64,000 nt of DNA, taken from Collinsella sp. GTDB taxonomy: Bacteria; Actinomycetota; Coriobacteriia; Coriobacteriales; Coriobacteriaceae. Positions 50,687 through 59,757 of this stretch are shown piece by piece (within the stretch, counting starts at the first letter, position 1; each line of letters begins with the position of its first letter). Location of the stretch: positions 62,001 to 126,000 of the forward strand of contig JAGZQF010000004.1 of NCBI GenBank assembly GCA_018382295.1, given 5' to 3'. The notes under the pieces were generated by a model. That model was not told where the DNA came from and did not search any database. It saw only the letters and a list, made by a program, of their open reading frames with translations. Position numbers and translations under genes: made by a program.

Positions 50687-51966
50687 ATGGTCTTAAGAAT
50701 GCTTTCCGCATCAAAGAATTGCGCGAAAAGATTCTTTTTACCATAGCTATGCTCGTCGTGTACCGCATTGGTGCGCACGTTCCTGTGCCCGGCATTCCCT
50801 TCCAGGGGATGCTGGGCCTTTTCTCGACCGATAACAATTCGGTCGCCGCAGGTGCTATGGCCCTCCTGAATCTTTTCTCTGGCGGCGCGTTGAGCTATGT
50901 GTCGGTGTTTTCGCTGGGCATCATGCCTTACATCACCAGCTCGATCATCCTCCAGATGCTCCAGGCCGTCGTGCCTTCCCTGCATGAGCTTGCCCGCGAG
51001 GGCGAGGTCGGTCAGACCAAGATTACGCAGTATTCGCGTTACCTCACCCTGGCTCTGGCAATCCTCAACTCCGTGGGTTACCTCTTCCTCTTTAAGAGCT
51101 TCGGCATCAGCTTCAATGGCGCCGGCGCTCCCGAGATCATCTTCGACCTCATGATCGTCGGTACGCTCACCGCGGGCGCCATGCTGATCATGTGGATTGG
51201 TGAGCTCATCACCCAGCGCGGTATCGGCAATGGCATGTCGCTGATCATCTTCGCGAACATCATGGCCGGTCTGCCGCAGGCTATCTTCTCCAGCACCGAG
51301 GGCAACGCCGGTGGCATCATCACCATGGTGATCATCTGCGCCATCATCCTGCTGGTTATCCCGCTGATTGTTTTCCTTGAGCGCGGCCAGCGCCGCATCC
51401 CGGTCTCCTACGCTAAGCGCGTCGTGGGCCGTCGCATGATGGGTGGCCAGACCACCTACCTGCCCATCAAGGTCAACACCGCGGGTGTCGTGCCGATCAT
51501 CTTCGCTTCGGCGCTGCTGTACTTCCCGGCTCAGATTGCCGTGTTCTTCCCCGGCATCGGCTGGATTCAGGCAGTTGCCTCCGCGCTTTCGACCGGTTGG
51601 CTCAACTGGGTGCTTAACGTTGTCCTCATCGTGTTCTTCGCGTACTTCTACACCTCCATGGTGTTCAACCCCGATGACACGGCCGACAACCTTAAGAAGC
51701 AGGGCGGCTTTATTCCGGGCGTCCGTCCGGGCAGGGCTACCGCGGCCTACATCAAGAACGCGCTCAACAAGATTACGCTTCCCAGCGCTGTCTTTTTGGC
51801 GCTCATCGCCATCGTGCCTTCGATCATCTTCTCTTTCACGGGTAACCATCTGATCCAGGCATTTGGCGGCACGTCCATCCTCATCATGGTCGGCGTCGTG
51901 CTCGACACGGTCGATAAGCTCGAAGGCCAGATCAAGATGTATGATTACGATGGATTCTTTAAATAG
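50680..51966 (+). CDS. secY: protein translocase subunit SecY
   Basis: 428 residues from a GTG inside the end of rplO (overlap 7 bases; GGAAAGG ten bases before). Ten membrane helices of the Sec pore. Visible marks: [11 protein letters not shown] after TM1, plug-region [20 protein letters not shown], the cytoplasmic loop [20 protein letters not shown] (ribosome contact) and [17 protein letters not shown] with the conserved GxRPG. A nearby out-of-frame ATG at 50687 is not the start. Confidence 0.97.
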   Translation: MLNGLKNAFRIKELREKILFTIAMLVVYRIGAHVPVPGIPFQGMLGLFSTDNNSVAAGAMALLNLFSGGALSYVSVFSLGIMPYITSSIILQMLQAVVPSLHELAREGEVGQTKITQYSRYLTLALAILNSVGYLFLFKSFGISFNGAGAPEIIFDLMIVGTLTAGAMLIMWIGELITQRGIGNGMSLIIFANIMAGLPQAIFSSTEGNAGGIITMVIICAIILLVIPLIVFLERGQRRIPVSYAKRVVGRRMMGGQTTYLPIKVNTAGVVPIIFASALLYFPAQIAVFFPGIGWIQAVASALSTGWLNWVLNVVLIVFFAYFYTSMVFNPDDTADNLKKQGGFIPGVRPGRATAAYIKNALNKITLPSAVFLALIAIVPSIIFSFTGNHLIQAFGGTSILIMVGVVLDTVDKLEGQIKMYDYDGFFK

Positions 51967-51984
51967 GCTAGAGGAGGATTGCTC

Positions 51985-52611
51985 ATGAACCTCGTATTGC
52001 TCGGAGCTCCGGGTGCCGGTAAGGGCACCGTTGCACAGGAGCTCGTCGCCGAGTTTGGCGTCGCTCACATTTCCACGGGCGACCTGCTGCGTGCTGCCGT
52101 TAAAGGTGGCACCGAGCTTGGTATTCAGGCTAAGAAGTACATGGACGCTGGCGAGCTCGTTCCCGATCAGCTCGTGATCGACCTTGTCAAGGAGCGCCTT
52201 GCCGCCGATGACGCCCAGCAGGGCTTCATCCTCGACGGCTTCCCGCGCAATACCGCTCAGGCTGTGACGCTCGATTCCGAGCTCTCCGCCATGGGTCGCG
52301 AGATCGACTGCGCCCTTCTGGTCGACGTGGCCCCCGAGGTCATCATCGATCGTCTGTCTTCGCGTCGCACCTGCCGCGCCTGCGGTTACACCGGCACCGC
52401 TGCCGATGCTACCTGCCCCAAGTGCGCAGGCGAGATGTATCAGCGCGACGACGACAAGCCCGAGACCATTAAGAACCGTCTCGACGTCTACGAGAAGTCC
52501 ACGAGCCCGCTCGTCGACTACTATCGTGGCCAGGGTCTGCTCAAGTCGGTCAACGGTGACCAGGCTCGTGAGACCGTGTACGGGGATGTCAAAGAGGCTC
52601 TCGGTCTATGA
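51985..52611 (+). CDS. adk: adenylate kinase
   Basis: 208 residues from ATG 51985 (GAGGAGG upstream; a TTG six bases earlier is less likely). Interconverts ATP + AMP and 2 ADP. P-loop GAPGAGKGT (7-15), AMP site ISTGDLLRAAV, DGFPRN, and a LID carrying four cysteines (CRACGYTG...CPKC, about 125-150) of the zinc-binding type found in Gram-positives. Overlaps map by four bases. Confidence 0.97.
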   Translation: MNLVLLGAPGAGKGTVAQELVAEFGVAHISTGDLLRAAVKGGTELGIQAKKYMDAGELVPDQLVIDLVKERLAADDAQQGFILDGFPRNTAQAVTLDSELSAMGREIDCALLVDVAPEVIIDRLSSRRTCRACGYTGTAADATCPKCAGEMYQRDDDKPETIKNRLDVYEKSTSPLVDYYRGQGLLKSVNGDQARETVYGDVKEALGL

Positions 52612-53396
52612 TCAGGATTAAGTCTGCAACGCAAATCGAGCAGATGAAGAAGGCAGGAGCGCTATCTAAGATGGCGCTCCGCCACGTTGGAGCCATGGTG
52701 CGCCCCGGCGTTTCGACTTTTGAGCTCGATCAGCTCGCGGAGCAGATTATCCGCATGCATGGTGGCACCCCGGCCTTTAAGGGTTACGGCGGGTTTCCCG
52801 GAACCATTTGCGCATCGATTAACGATGCCGTGGTACACGGTATTCCCAACCCCGACATGATCCTGCGCGATGGCGATATCATCTCCATCGATACGGGAGC
52901 CGTTGTCGACGGTTGGGTCGGCGATAACGCTTGGACGTTTTTCGTCGGCACCCCCACGCCCGAAGCCAAGGCTTTGTGCGAGGTCACGCGTGATTGCCTT
53001 AAGGCTGCCATCGAGCAGGCTGTTCCCGGTAACCATATCGGGGACGTCGGTTATGCCGTTCAGTCCCTCGCCGAGTCTCACGGTTACGGCGTGCTTCGTG
53101 ATTATGTGGGCCATGGCATTGGCCGCGTGATGCACGAGGACCCCAACGTTCCTAACTATGGAAAGAAGGGGAGGGGCGTTCGCCTCCAGGCCGGCATGGT
53201 CATTGCCATCGAGCCGATGGTTACGATGGGTTCCAACCATGTGAGCACGGGCTCCGACGGTTGGATTGTTACGACCAACGATCACCTGCCCGCCGCGCAC
53301 TATGAGAACACCGTCGCCATTACCAATGACGGTCCGGTGATTCTCACCACGGATGCCCAAGGTGCTTGGTGCTCCCTCCAAGGCGGAGAAATGTAA
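52608..53396 (+). CDS. map: methionine aminopeptidase, type I
   Basis: 262 residues; ATGA overlap with the adk stop. Removes the initiator methionine. The metal ligands of the pita-bread fold are all present: ISIDTGA (Asp), VGDNAW (Asp), GHGIGRVMHEDP (His), IAIEPM (Glu) and HYENTVAI (Glu). HGIPN carries the substrate-binding histidine. No N-terminal SEC-C extension. Confidence 0.97.
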   Translation: MIRIKSATQIEQMKKAGALSKMALRHVGAMVRPGVSTFELDQLAEQIIRMHGGTPAFKGYGGFPGTICASINDAVVHGIPNPDMILRDGDIISIDTGAVVDGWVGDNAWTFFVGTPTPEAKALCEVTRDCLKAAIEQAVPGNHIGDVGYAVQSLAESHGYGVLRDYVGHGIGRVMHEDPNVPNYGKKGRGVRLQAGMVIAIEPMVTMGSNHVSTGSDGWIVTTNDHLPAAHYENTVAITNDGPVILTTDAQGAWCSLQGGEM

Positions 53397-53500
53397 CAAG
53401 TTCCATTTAGTTGTGGAGCCATTACGAAGTTATTACGATGCGTGCATACGTGTTGTAGAATACTCAATCGCTGTCGTTTTCTAGAGAAAGATGATTGCTT

Positions 53501-53719
53501 GTGAAGAAGGAAGACGCAATTGAGCTCGAGGGTACGGTAAAGGAACCGTTGCCTAACGCCATGTTTAAGGTCGAGCTCGAGAACGGTCATTCGGTTCTGT
53601 GCAACATTTCTGGCAAGATCCGAATGAATTACATCCGTATTCTCCCCGGTGACAGGGTTGTCGTGGAGCTTTCCCCGTACGACCTGACCCGCGGCCGCAT
53701 CACCTATCGCTACAAATAG
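53501..53719 (+). CDS. infA: translation initiation factor IF-1
   Basis: 72 residues from GTG 53501 ([12 protein letters not shown]), matching the usual IF-1 start; a TTG at 53495 is in frame but adds two residues. OB fold that occupies the A-site during initiation. [20 protein letters not shown] and [20 protein letters not shown] are conserved. Spacer of 104 bases from map is AT-richer and may hold a promoter. Confidence 0.96.
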   Translation: MKKEDAIELEGTVKEPLPNAMFKVELENGHSVLCNISGKIRMNYIRILPGDRVVVELSPYDLTRGRITYRYK

Positions 53720-53869
53720 CGGCACGCATACACGCACTCCATTTCCGACTGCAGGCTTAGCTCAACCTACGGTCGGATTGTGTGTGAAGACCAGCCATAG
53801 TTTTAAACGCCTGCGGCTGGGCGAGTAGATAGTAGGGAAGTAGTTTGAGCGCTACCGAAAGGAAGAACG

Positions 53870-53983
53870 ATGAAGGTACGTCCTTCGGTCAAGAAGATGT
53901 GCGATAAGTGCAAAATCATTAGGCGCCATGGCAAGGTCCTCGTCATTTGCGAGAACCCCCGTCATAAGCAGCGTCAGGGTTAA
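53870..53983 (+). CDS. rpmJ: 50S ribosomal protein L36
   Basis: 37 residues, short gene: [20 protein letters not shown] and on to KQRQG. Zinc site CDKC (11-14) with Cys27 and His32. ATG at 53870 after GAAAGGAAGAACG. The 150 bases before it hold two small hairpins (TCCGAC 53744-53749 with GTCGGA 53772-53777; CAGCC 53792-53796 with GGCTG 53815-53819). Confidence 0.97.
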   Translation: MKVRPSVKKMCDKCKIIRRHGKVLVICENPRHKQRQG

Positions 53984-53997
53984 GAGAGGAGACTACG

Positions 53998-54372
53998 TTG
54001 GCCCGTATTAATGGTGTCGACCTCCCGCGTGAGAAGCGCGTTGAGATCGGTCTGACCTACATTTACGGCATCGGCCGCACCACTGCGACGAAGATTTGCG
54101 TCGAGTGCAACGTTAACGTGGATACGCGCGTTAAGGACCTCACCGAGGATGAGGTTAACGCCATCCGCGATTATATCGATAAGAACCAGATCATGGTTGA
54201 GGGCGACCTCCGCCGTGAGCGCAACCAGAACGTCAAGCGCCTTATGGACATCGGCTGCAACCGCGGCCTTCGTCACCGCAAGGGCCTCCCGGTCCGCGGC
54301 CAGCGCACCCACACTAACGCTCGTACCCGCAAGGGCCCGAAGCGTCAGATCGGTGCTAAGAAGAAGAAATAA
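53998..54372 (+). CDS. rpsM: 30S ribosomal protein S13
   Basis: 124 residues from a TTG at 53998 ([20 protein letters not shown]), with AGAGAGGAGA upstream; no ATG/GTG alternative keeps the conserved N-terminus. Head protein touching P-site tRNA and L5. [20 protein letters not shown] near the end and a Lys tail are typical. Confidence 0.97.
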   Translation: MARINGVDLPREKRVEIGLTYIYGIGRTTATKICVECNVNVDTRVKDLTEDEVNAIRDYIDKNQIMVEGDLRRERNQNVKRLMDIGCNRGLRHRKGLPVRGQRTHTNARTRKGPKRQIGAKKKK

Positions 54373-54386
54373 GGAGCGCTAGATAG

Positions 54387-54791
54387 ATGGCTACTGCTAA
54401 GAAGAACGTTCGCGCTGCCCGTCTGAAGCGCGCGGACCGTAAGAACATTTCCGTGGGCCAGGCTCACATTCGTTCTACGTTCAACAACACGATCGTTTCG
54501 ATCACCGATCCCCAGGGCAACGTCATTTCCTGGAAGTCGGCTGGCCAGGTGGGCTTCAAGGGCTCCCGTAAGTCCACGCCGTTCGCTGCCCAGATGGCTG
54601 CCGAGGCTGCTGCCAAGCAGGCCATGGAGCACGGTATGAAGAAGGTTTCCGTCTTCGTCAAGGGCCCCGGCTCCGGTCGTGAGACCGCCATCCGCTCCCT
54701 CCAGGCTGCTGGCCTCGAGGTCTCGAGCATCCAGGACAAGACCCCCATTCCGCACAACGGCTGCCGCCCCAAGAAGCGTCGCCGCGTGTAA
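54387..54791 (+). CDS. rpsK: 30S ribosomal protein S11
   Basis: 134 residues; ATG after AAGGAGCGCTAGATAG. Platform protein. [20 protein letters not shown] and [20 protein letters not shown], then [15 protein letters not shown] at the end. Extra basic N-terminal 15 residues. Confidence 0.97.
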   Translation: MATAKKNVRAARLKRADRKNISVGQAHIRSTFNNTIVSITDPQGNVISWKSAGQVGFKGSRKSTPFAAQMAAEAAAKQAMEHGMKKVSVFVKGPGSGRETAIRSLQAAGLEVSSIQDKTPIPHNGCRPKKRRRV

Positions 54792-54810
54792 CTGAAAGGA
54801 TCGTATCAAT

Positions 54811-55407
54811 ATGGCAATCGACAGGACTCCTGTTCTTAAGCGCTGCCGTCAGCTCGGGATCGATCCCGCTGAGCTCGGTTACAGCAGCAAGAAGGAATCT
54901 ATCCGTCAGCCCAAGCGCCGTCGCAAGGAATCTGAGTACGGCATGCAGCTGCGCGAGAAGCAGAAGGTCAAGTTCATCTATGGCGTTCTGGAGAAGCAGT
55001 TCCACGGCTACTTCAACAAGGCCCGTAAGATGAACGGCGTCACCGGTGAGAACCTCATGATCATTCTTGAGTCTCGCCTCGACAACGTCGTCTTCCGTCT
55101 TGGCTTCGCCCGCACCCGCAAAGAGGCTCGTCAGTCCGTCCGTCACGGTCACTTCACCGTGAACGGCAAGCGCGTTGACATCCCGTCCTACCGCGTCAAG
55201 GCCGGCGACGTCGTCGCTGTCGGCGAGAAGTTCCGTGACCTCCTCCCCATCAAGGAGGCCCTGATTTCCTCCGAGCGCTTTGAGGTCCCTGGCTGGCTCG
55301 AGGTCGATATCGAGAAGCTGTCTGGTAACGTGCTCGCTCTGCCGACGCGTGAGCAGATCAGCGGTGATATCAACGAGCAGCTCATCGTCGAGCTCTACTC
55401 TAAGTAG
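54811..55407 (+). CDS. rpsD: 30S ribosomal protein S4
   Basis: 198 residues, zinc-free form (no N-terminal Cys cluster; starts MAIDRTPVLKRCRQLGIDPA). Primary 16S binder and fidelity protein. S4 domain: LESRLDNVVFRLGFARTRKE then RQSVRHGHFTVNGKRVDIPS. Placed between rpsK and rpoA as usual; in E. coli S4 represses this operon. Confidence 0.97.
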   Translation: MAIDRTPVLKRCRQLGIDPAELGYSSKKESIRQPKRRRKESEYGMQLREKQKVKFIYGVLEKQFHGYFNKARKMNGVTGENLMIILESRLDNVVFRLGFARTRKEARQSVRHGHFTVNGKRVDIPSYRVKAGDVVAVGEKFRDLLPIKEALISSERFEVPGWLEVDIEKLSGNVLALPTREQISGDINEQLIVELYSK

Positions 55408-55439
55408 TCCATCCGGGCTGCTGAGGCTGGAGGTAATAC

Positions 55440-56381
55440 ATGTCAGAATTCATTAGGCCTCAGGTTCAGGTCGAAGAGATCAACGAGACGTCTGCTCGTG
55501 TCTCCGTCGAGCCGCTCGAGCGTGGTTACGGCGATACGCTGGGTAACTCCCTTCGTCGCGTTCTTCTGTCCTCGCTCGAGGGTGCCGCTGTCGAGGCTAT
55601 TCAGATCGATGGTGCGCAGCACGAGTTCATGACCATCCCTAACATGGTCGAGGATGTCACCGACATCGTCCTGAATGTCAAGGGTCTTGTCTTCAGGGCT
55701 CTCGGCACGACCGACGAGGCGACCGCCACCATCTCGGTTGACGGCCCCTGCGAGGTCACCGGTGCGGACTTCTTTATTCCGTCCGAGTTTGAGCTGGTCA
55801 ACCCCGAGCAGCACATCGCTACGCTCACCGAGGGTGGCCATCTCACCATGAGCATGCGCATCGGCTATGGCCGCGGCTATGTTTCTGGCGAGGCCAACAA
55901 GCGCGATAACGATCCCATCGGTGTGATCCATGTCGACTCGCTGTACTCGCCGGTTTCCCGTTGCGCCAAGCTCGTTGAGGCTTGTCGTGTCGGTCAGCAC
56001 ACCGACTACGACCGCCTTGTCCTCGAGATCGAGACCAACGGCTCCATCGCCCCGCGCGACGCCGTGGTCCAGGCTGCCAATATCATCAACCAGCATATGG
56101 CCGCCTTTATGAACCTTGCCGAGACCCCCGAGGTCGAGGAGGAGGCTTCGATCTTCGCTCCCGAGGTCACCAACGACAACGCCGAGCTGGACAAGCAGAT
56201 CGAGGATCTGGACCTTTCCGTCCGTTCCTACAACTGCCTTAAGCGCGCCAGCATTCACTCGGTCCGTCAGCTCGTTGAGTTCTCGGAGAACGATCTGCTC
56301 AACATCCGTAACTTCGGTGTTAAGTCGATCGAGGAAGTGAAGGACAAGCTTGAGTCCATGGGCCTGAGCCTGAAGGCTTAA
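55440..56381 (+). CDS. rpoA: DNA-directed RNA polymerase subunit alpha
   Basis: 313 residues; ATG after GGAGGTAATAC. N-terminal assembly domain has LERGYGDTLGNSLRRVLLSS (dimer and beta/beta' contact); a Glu/Ser-rich linker near 228-245; C-terminal domain with LKRASIHSVRQLVEFSENDL and NFGVKSIEEVKDKL for UP-element and activator contacts. Usual length. Confidence 0.98.
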   Translation: MSEFIRPQVQVEEINETSARVSVEPLERGYGDTLGNSLRRVLLSSLEGAAVEAIQIDGAQHEFMTIPNMVEDVTDIVLNVKGLVFRALGTTDEATATISVDGPCEVTGADFFIPSEFELVNPEQHIATLTEGGHLTMSMRIGYGRGYVSGEANKRDNDPIGVIHVDSLYSPVSRCAKLVEACRVGQHTDYDRLVLEIETNGSIAPRDAVVQAANIINQHMAAFMNLAETPEVEEEASIFAPEVTNDNAELDKQIEDLDLSVRSYNCLKRASIHSVRQLVEFSENDLLNIRNFGVKSIEEVKDKLESMGLSLKA

Positions 56382-56411
56382 TGCTTCGCATATTTGAGGA
56401 GAAACTAGACC

Positions 56412-56879
56412 ATGCGTCACAACGTTAAGAAGGGCCTGAAGCTCGGCACCGATGCGAGCCACACCAAGGCCATGAAGAAGAGCCTTGCTAAGGCCCTCTT
56501 CGAGAACGACCGCATCAAGACCACCGAGACCCGCGCTAAGGCGCTGCGTTCGGTCGTCGACCCGATCATCACTTGGGCCAAGAAGGGCGACCTGCACTCT
56601 CGTCGTCTGGCTATCGCCAAGCTCGGCGATAAGCAGCTCGTTGCCGAGATCTTCGACAAGGCTGCCCAGGGCATGTGGCAGGACCGCAACGGCGGTTACA
56701 CCCGCATCATGAAGCTCGGTAACCGTAAGGGCGACAACGCTCCCATCGTTATCATGGAGCTCGTCACCGAGCCTTGCACGCCTAAGGCCAAGAAGGCTGC
56801 TCCGGCCCCTAAGAAGGCCGCTGCTCCCAAGAAGGTCGAGGCTGTCGAGGAGGCTCCTGCTGAGGAGACCGCTGAGTAG
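56412..56879 (+). CDS. rplQ: 50S ribosomal protein L17
   Basis: 155 residues; ATG after GAGGAGAAACTAGACC. LGTDASHTKAMKKSLAKALF and TTETRAKALRSVVDPIITWA are conserved. The family core ends near residue 120; a further 30-odd residues of Lys/Ala/Pro then Glu (KKAAPAPKKAAAPKK, EEAPAEETAE) form a histone-like tail. Last gene of the r-protein operon, terminator follows. Confidence 0.97.
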   Translation: MRHNVKKGLKLGTDASHTKAMKKSLAKALFENDRIKTTETRAKALRSVVDPIITWAKKGDLHSRRLAIAKLGDKQLVAEIFDKAAQGMWQDRNGGYTRIMKLGNRKGDNAPIVIMELVTEPCTPKAKKAAPAPKKAAAPKKVEAVEEAPAEETAE

Positions 56880-56905
56880 ACATTCCGTCTGCATAGGCTA
56901 TATTC

Positions 56906-56936
56906 GAGGGGTACGTTCGCGTACCCCTCTTTTTTT
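56906..56936 (+). terminator. terminator of the r-protein/rpoA operon
   Basis: GAGGGGTAC (56906-56914) pairs with GTACCCCTC (56921-56929), six-base loop, then seven T. Classic rho-independent terminator. Confidence 0.93.
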
Positions 56937-56971
56937 GTCGCGATACCGTTACTTGTTTGTTGGGAGCGCCC

Positions 56972-57796
56972 ATGACTGCGCCGTCTGATTTCAATTCGAT
57001 TTCCGAGCTTGACGCCACGCTCGTATTTCGCGTGGCCTATGATGGCTCGTCGTATAGCGGATTTGCCGAGCAGCCGGGACAGACGACGGTTGCGGGTGAG
57101 CTGCGTCGAGCCATCGAGACGCTGCTTCGCCGTCCGATCGATCTGACGTGCGCAGGTCGTACCGATGCCGGCGTGCATGCCGTGGCACAGTATATCAGCG
57201 TGCCCGTAACGGACGCTGAGCTCGCCCTTACGCGCCGTAGGTGGCTGCGGGCTATGGATGCCCTGCTGCCTAAAGATATCGCCATAAACGAGGTCTACAG
57301 GGCCCGTAAGGGCTTTTCTGCACGCTTTGACGCGCGTTCCCGTACGTATACGTACCGTATTGCCGATCGCGATGCGCGCCCCGTGCTGTCCCGTGGTGCC
57401 GTGTGGTGGCATCGCTATCCCTTGGACGTCGAGGCCATGTCTGCGGCCTGTCCCGCGCTTTTGGGTGAGCAGGACTTTAAGAGCTTTTGCAAGGTCGCCT
57501 CTGCCGTGGGCAAACCTACGCATCGCTGCGTGATGCGTGCCGAGTTTGGCCATGAGGTTGCGTTTGGCGAGGACATCCTGACGTTTACCATCGAGGGCAA
57601 TGCGTTTCTGCATTCGATGGTCCGCACGATCGTGGGCACGCTTGTCGAGATTGGCATGCATCGCCGTAAACCCGAGTGGATGCGCGAGGTCATCGATGCT
57701 TGCGACCGTACCGCTGCGGGCCCCACGGCTCCTGCCTGCGGCCTTACGTTTATGGGCGTGGATTACGATCCCGTCGAGCTTGTCGTGCTCGACTAG
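56972..57796 (+). CDS. truA: tRNA pseudouridine(38-40) synthase TruA
   Basis: 274 residues from ATG 56972 (GGGAGCGCCC upstream). Modifies U38-U40 of the anticodon stem. The catalytic aspartate is in CAGRTDAGVHA (about 62-72); FSARFDARSRTYTYRI and FLHSMVRTIVGTLVEIG are conserved. It commonly follows rplQ, as here, though after the terminator. Confidence 0.95.
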   Translation: MTAPSDFNSISELDATLVFRVAYDGSSYSGFAEQPGQTTVAGELRRAIETLLRRPIDLTCAGRTDAGVHAVAQYISVPVTDAELALTRRRWLRAMDALLPKDIAINEVYRARKGFSARFDARSRTYTYRIADRDARPVLSRGAVWWHRYPLDVEAMSAACPALLGEQDFKSFCKVASAVGKPTHRCVMRAEFGHEVAFGEDILTFTIEGNAFLHSMVRTIVGTLVEIGMHRRKPEWMREVIDACDRTAAGPTAPACGLTFMGVDYDPVELVVLD

Positions 57797-57956
57797 GGGG
57801 GGCTCGACGCGTCGTGCGTCGACACCCGTCATCTGTGGGCTGCGCGTGTGCAACATCTGTTCTTGGCGTGCAATACAACCGGTGTCTCATTGCTTTTATT
57901 GCCGGGGTGTACCATGAACCACGATTTGATTCATTGCTGTCGAGAGGACGGATAAC

Positions 57957-58997
57957 TTGGTTCGACGTGGCTCGCATCCGCGACTTTCGGTGATCCTTGT
58001 GGTAGAAGGTTCGCCCAGCTATGCGATGCGTGCGCTCGAGAGTATCCAGAACCAAGACCTCTACGATTTGCAGATTGTCGTTGTCTGCCGCGATGCTGCG
58101 CCCGGTGTGCGCCATTCGCTTCAGGTTGCTGCCGACAGGGACATCCATATTGATTTGATTGACGTCGAGGACGCGAAGCGCGGCGCTTGTCTTCGTGCCG
58201 GTTTTGATGCCTCGCGCGGCTCTCAAATCATCGCCATGAACGCCGATGAGTGGTTTGCTCCGCAGGCCCTTTCCAAGATGGTCGATATCGCGTGCGATAC
58301 TACGGCAGACATAGTGCTCCCCACGGTGTCGCTCGACCGCTATGATGCACATCGAGAGCGCCATTCGCGCGTCTTGGATGCTGCTCATATTTCCATCGAT
58401 AGCAAATCCTCGATGGTGACCGGGCTGCCCCAGTTGATTTTAGGCGGCCTTGTCGTTCAGACCTCTGGCGTGATGTACAGCCGCTCGCTGTTTGAGGCAT
58501 GCCTTTTGTGCGACAAGGTGTTTCGCACAGTTGGGTTTATGGCATGCGCGCTTTCGCAGGCACGATGCGTGTCCGGCTGCGGCGATGCTTGTTTCCACGC
58601 GGCGGCACCTAAGCTTACAGATGCCTTTGATCCCACCATGTATGCCAAGGTATCCGATGACACCCGAGCGCTCGACGAGCTTGCTGACTCACTCTCGGAA
58701 GCAGATAGCGGTGGTCGGCTCAAGCTGGCAAGCCAAAAGTTCTACTTTGCCGGACTGGTCGCCTGCATCGAGAATTTGTGTCTGAGCCCGCATGGGGTGT
58801 CGTCAATCGAGCGTTCCGCCCGCATGCGTGATATGCTCGAGGCACCTCGAACCCGTCAAATGGTCGCCGCGCTCAAGGATAACCATCGGGGGCTCGGTCT
58901 GTTGTTTGGGCCGATTGCCAGCGCCAAGCCCGCGCGATGCGTGATGTGTACGCATCTGGCAGCTTTTCTTAACCGGACGGGCGCAAAAACCGCCTAA
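57957..58997 (+). CDS. family 2 glycosyltransferase-like protein
   Basis: 346 residues from a TTG at 57957 (no strong ribosome site; GAGGACGG upstream). GT-A fold start LSVILVVEGSPSYAMRALES with the conserved small-loop pattern, VVVCRDAAPG, and the metal-site stand-in MNADEWFAP in place of DADD. Transfers a sugar from a nucleotide donor to an unknown acceptor; no membrane helix. The C-terminal 150 residues are helical and not recognised. Could be a degenerate or non-catalytic member, because the DxD is altered. Confidence 0.7.
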   Translation: MVRRGSHPRLSVILVVEGSPSYAMRALESIQNQDLYDLQIVVVCRDAAPGVRHSLQVAADRDIHIDLIDVEDAKRGACLRAGFDASRGSQIIAMNADEWFAPQALSKMVDIACDTTADIVLPTVSLDRYDAHRERHSRVLDAAHISIDSKSSMVTGLPQLILGGLVVQTSGVMYSRSLFEACLLCDKVFRTVGFMACALSQARCVSGCGDACFHAAAPKLTDAFDPTMYAKVSDDTRALDELADSLSEADSGGRLKLASQKFYFAGLVACIENLCLSPHGVSSIERSARMRDMLEAPRTRQMVAALKDNHRGLGLLFGPIASAKPARCVMCTHLAAFLNRTGAKTA

Positions 58998-59129
58998 ACG
59001 GCTCATTACGAAACAAACTTGCATAGAATTGTTTCGAAATGCGTTCTTATACACAAAAGCCTTCAAATAGCGTTAAACTATTCAATCACTGATTGATTGT
59101 CTCCGCCATCTTTTGGAGAGAGGGTTTGT

Positions 59130-59567
59130 ATGGCTAAAAAACGCAATGGGCGCCAGGATGCCATTAGAGATATTGTGCGCAATAAGGACGTCCGCACGCA
59201 GCGCGTGCTGGTCGATGAGCTCCGCGCTATGGGCTTTGATTGCACGCAGGCGACTGTCTCTCGCGATATTGCCGATATGGGGCTGCGTAAGCTCCCTGAG
59301 GGCATCTATGTTCTGGCAGAGGACCTGCACCTGCAGCGTATGGTTTCCGAGCTCGTAACGGGCGTTCTGCGCACCGATAATCTGGTTATGATCAAGGCTC
59401 AGCCTGGTACGGCTTCCGGTATCGCCGCCGCCGTTGATGCGGCAGAGTTGCCCGATGTGCTTGGCTCGCTTGCCGGCAACGATACGATTTTGGTTATTGC
59501 CCAGACGGCCGAGGACGGCGAGCGTCTCGAGGCGCTGATCAATAAGCTGAGCAATTCTCGCAAGTAG
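59130..59567 (+). CDS. argR: arginine repressor ArgR
   Basis: 145 residues from ATG 59130 (GAGAGAGGG upstream); 33 in-frame bases before it are not family-like. N-terminal winged helix with GFDCTQATVSRDIADMGLRK (about 35-54), and the C-terminal arginine-binding oligomerisation domain with PGTASGIAAAVDAAELPDVL and GNDTILVI. Represses arginine synthesis or activates its use; no arg genes are in this window, so its targets lie elsewhere. AATAGCGTTAAACTATTC before it might be an ARG-like box. Confidence 0.93.
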   Translation: MAKKRNGRQDAIRDIVRNKDVRTQRVLVDELRAMGFDCTQATVSRDIADMGLRKLPEGIYVLAEDLHLQRMVSELVTGVLRTDNLVMIKAQPGTASGIAAAVDAAELPDVLGSLAGNDTILVIAQTAEDGERLEALINKLSNSRK

Positions 59568-59616
59568 GCGTGCGGGTCGTGCGCTCGGCACTGTGCGCGC
59601 TGACATAGTGGCTTGT

Positions 59617-59652
59617 AAGGGGTATCGACGTTGGTCGGTACCCCCTTTTTTT
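59617..59652 (+). terminator. terminator after argR
   Basis: AAGGGGTATCGAC pairs with GTCGGTACCCCCTT around GTTG, with one bulge, then a run of T (59646-59652). Confidence 0.85.
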
Positions 59653-59693
59653 GTCTGCCGGTATAAAGACCGCCCATCAGGTCGCATTAAACT

Positions 59694-59735
59694 AAAAAGG
59701 CCCCCGAGCAGTTTAATAAGCTGCTCGGGGGCCTT
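59694..59735 (-). terminator. terminator of the penicillin-binding protein gene
   Basis: AAGGCCCCCGAGCAG and CTGCTCGGGGGCCTT form a 15-bp perfect stem; on the minus strand it is followed by TTTTT (59698-59694 side), matching the convergent PBP gene. Confidence 0.85.
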
Positions 59736-59757
59736 GTTGCTTATGGCCGGATGATTT

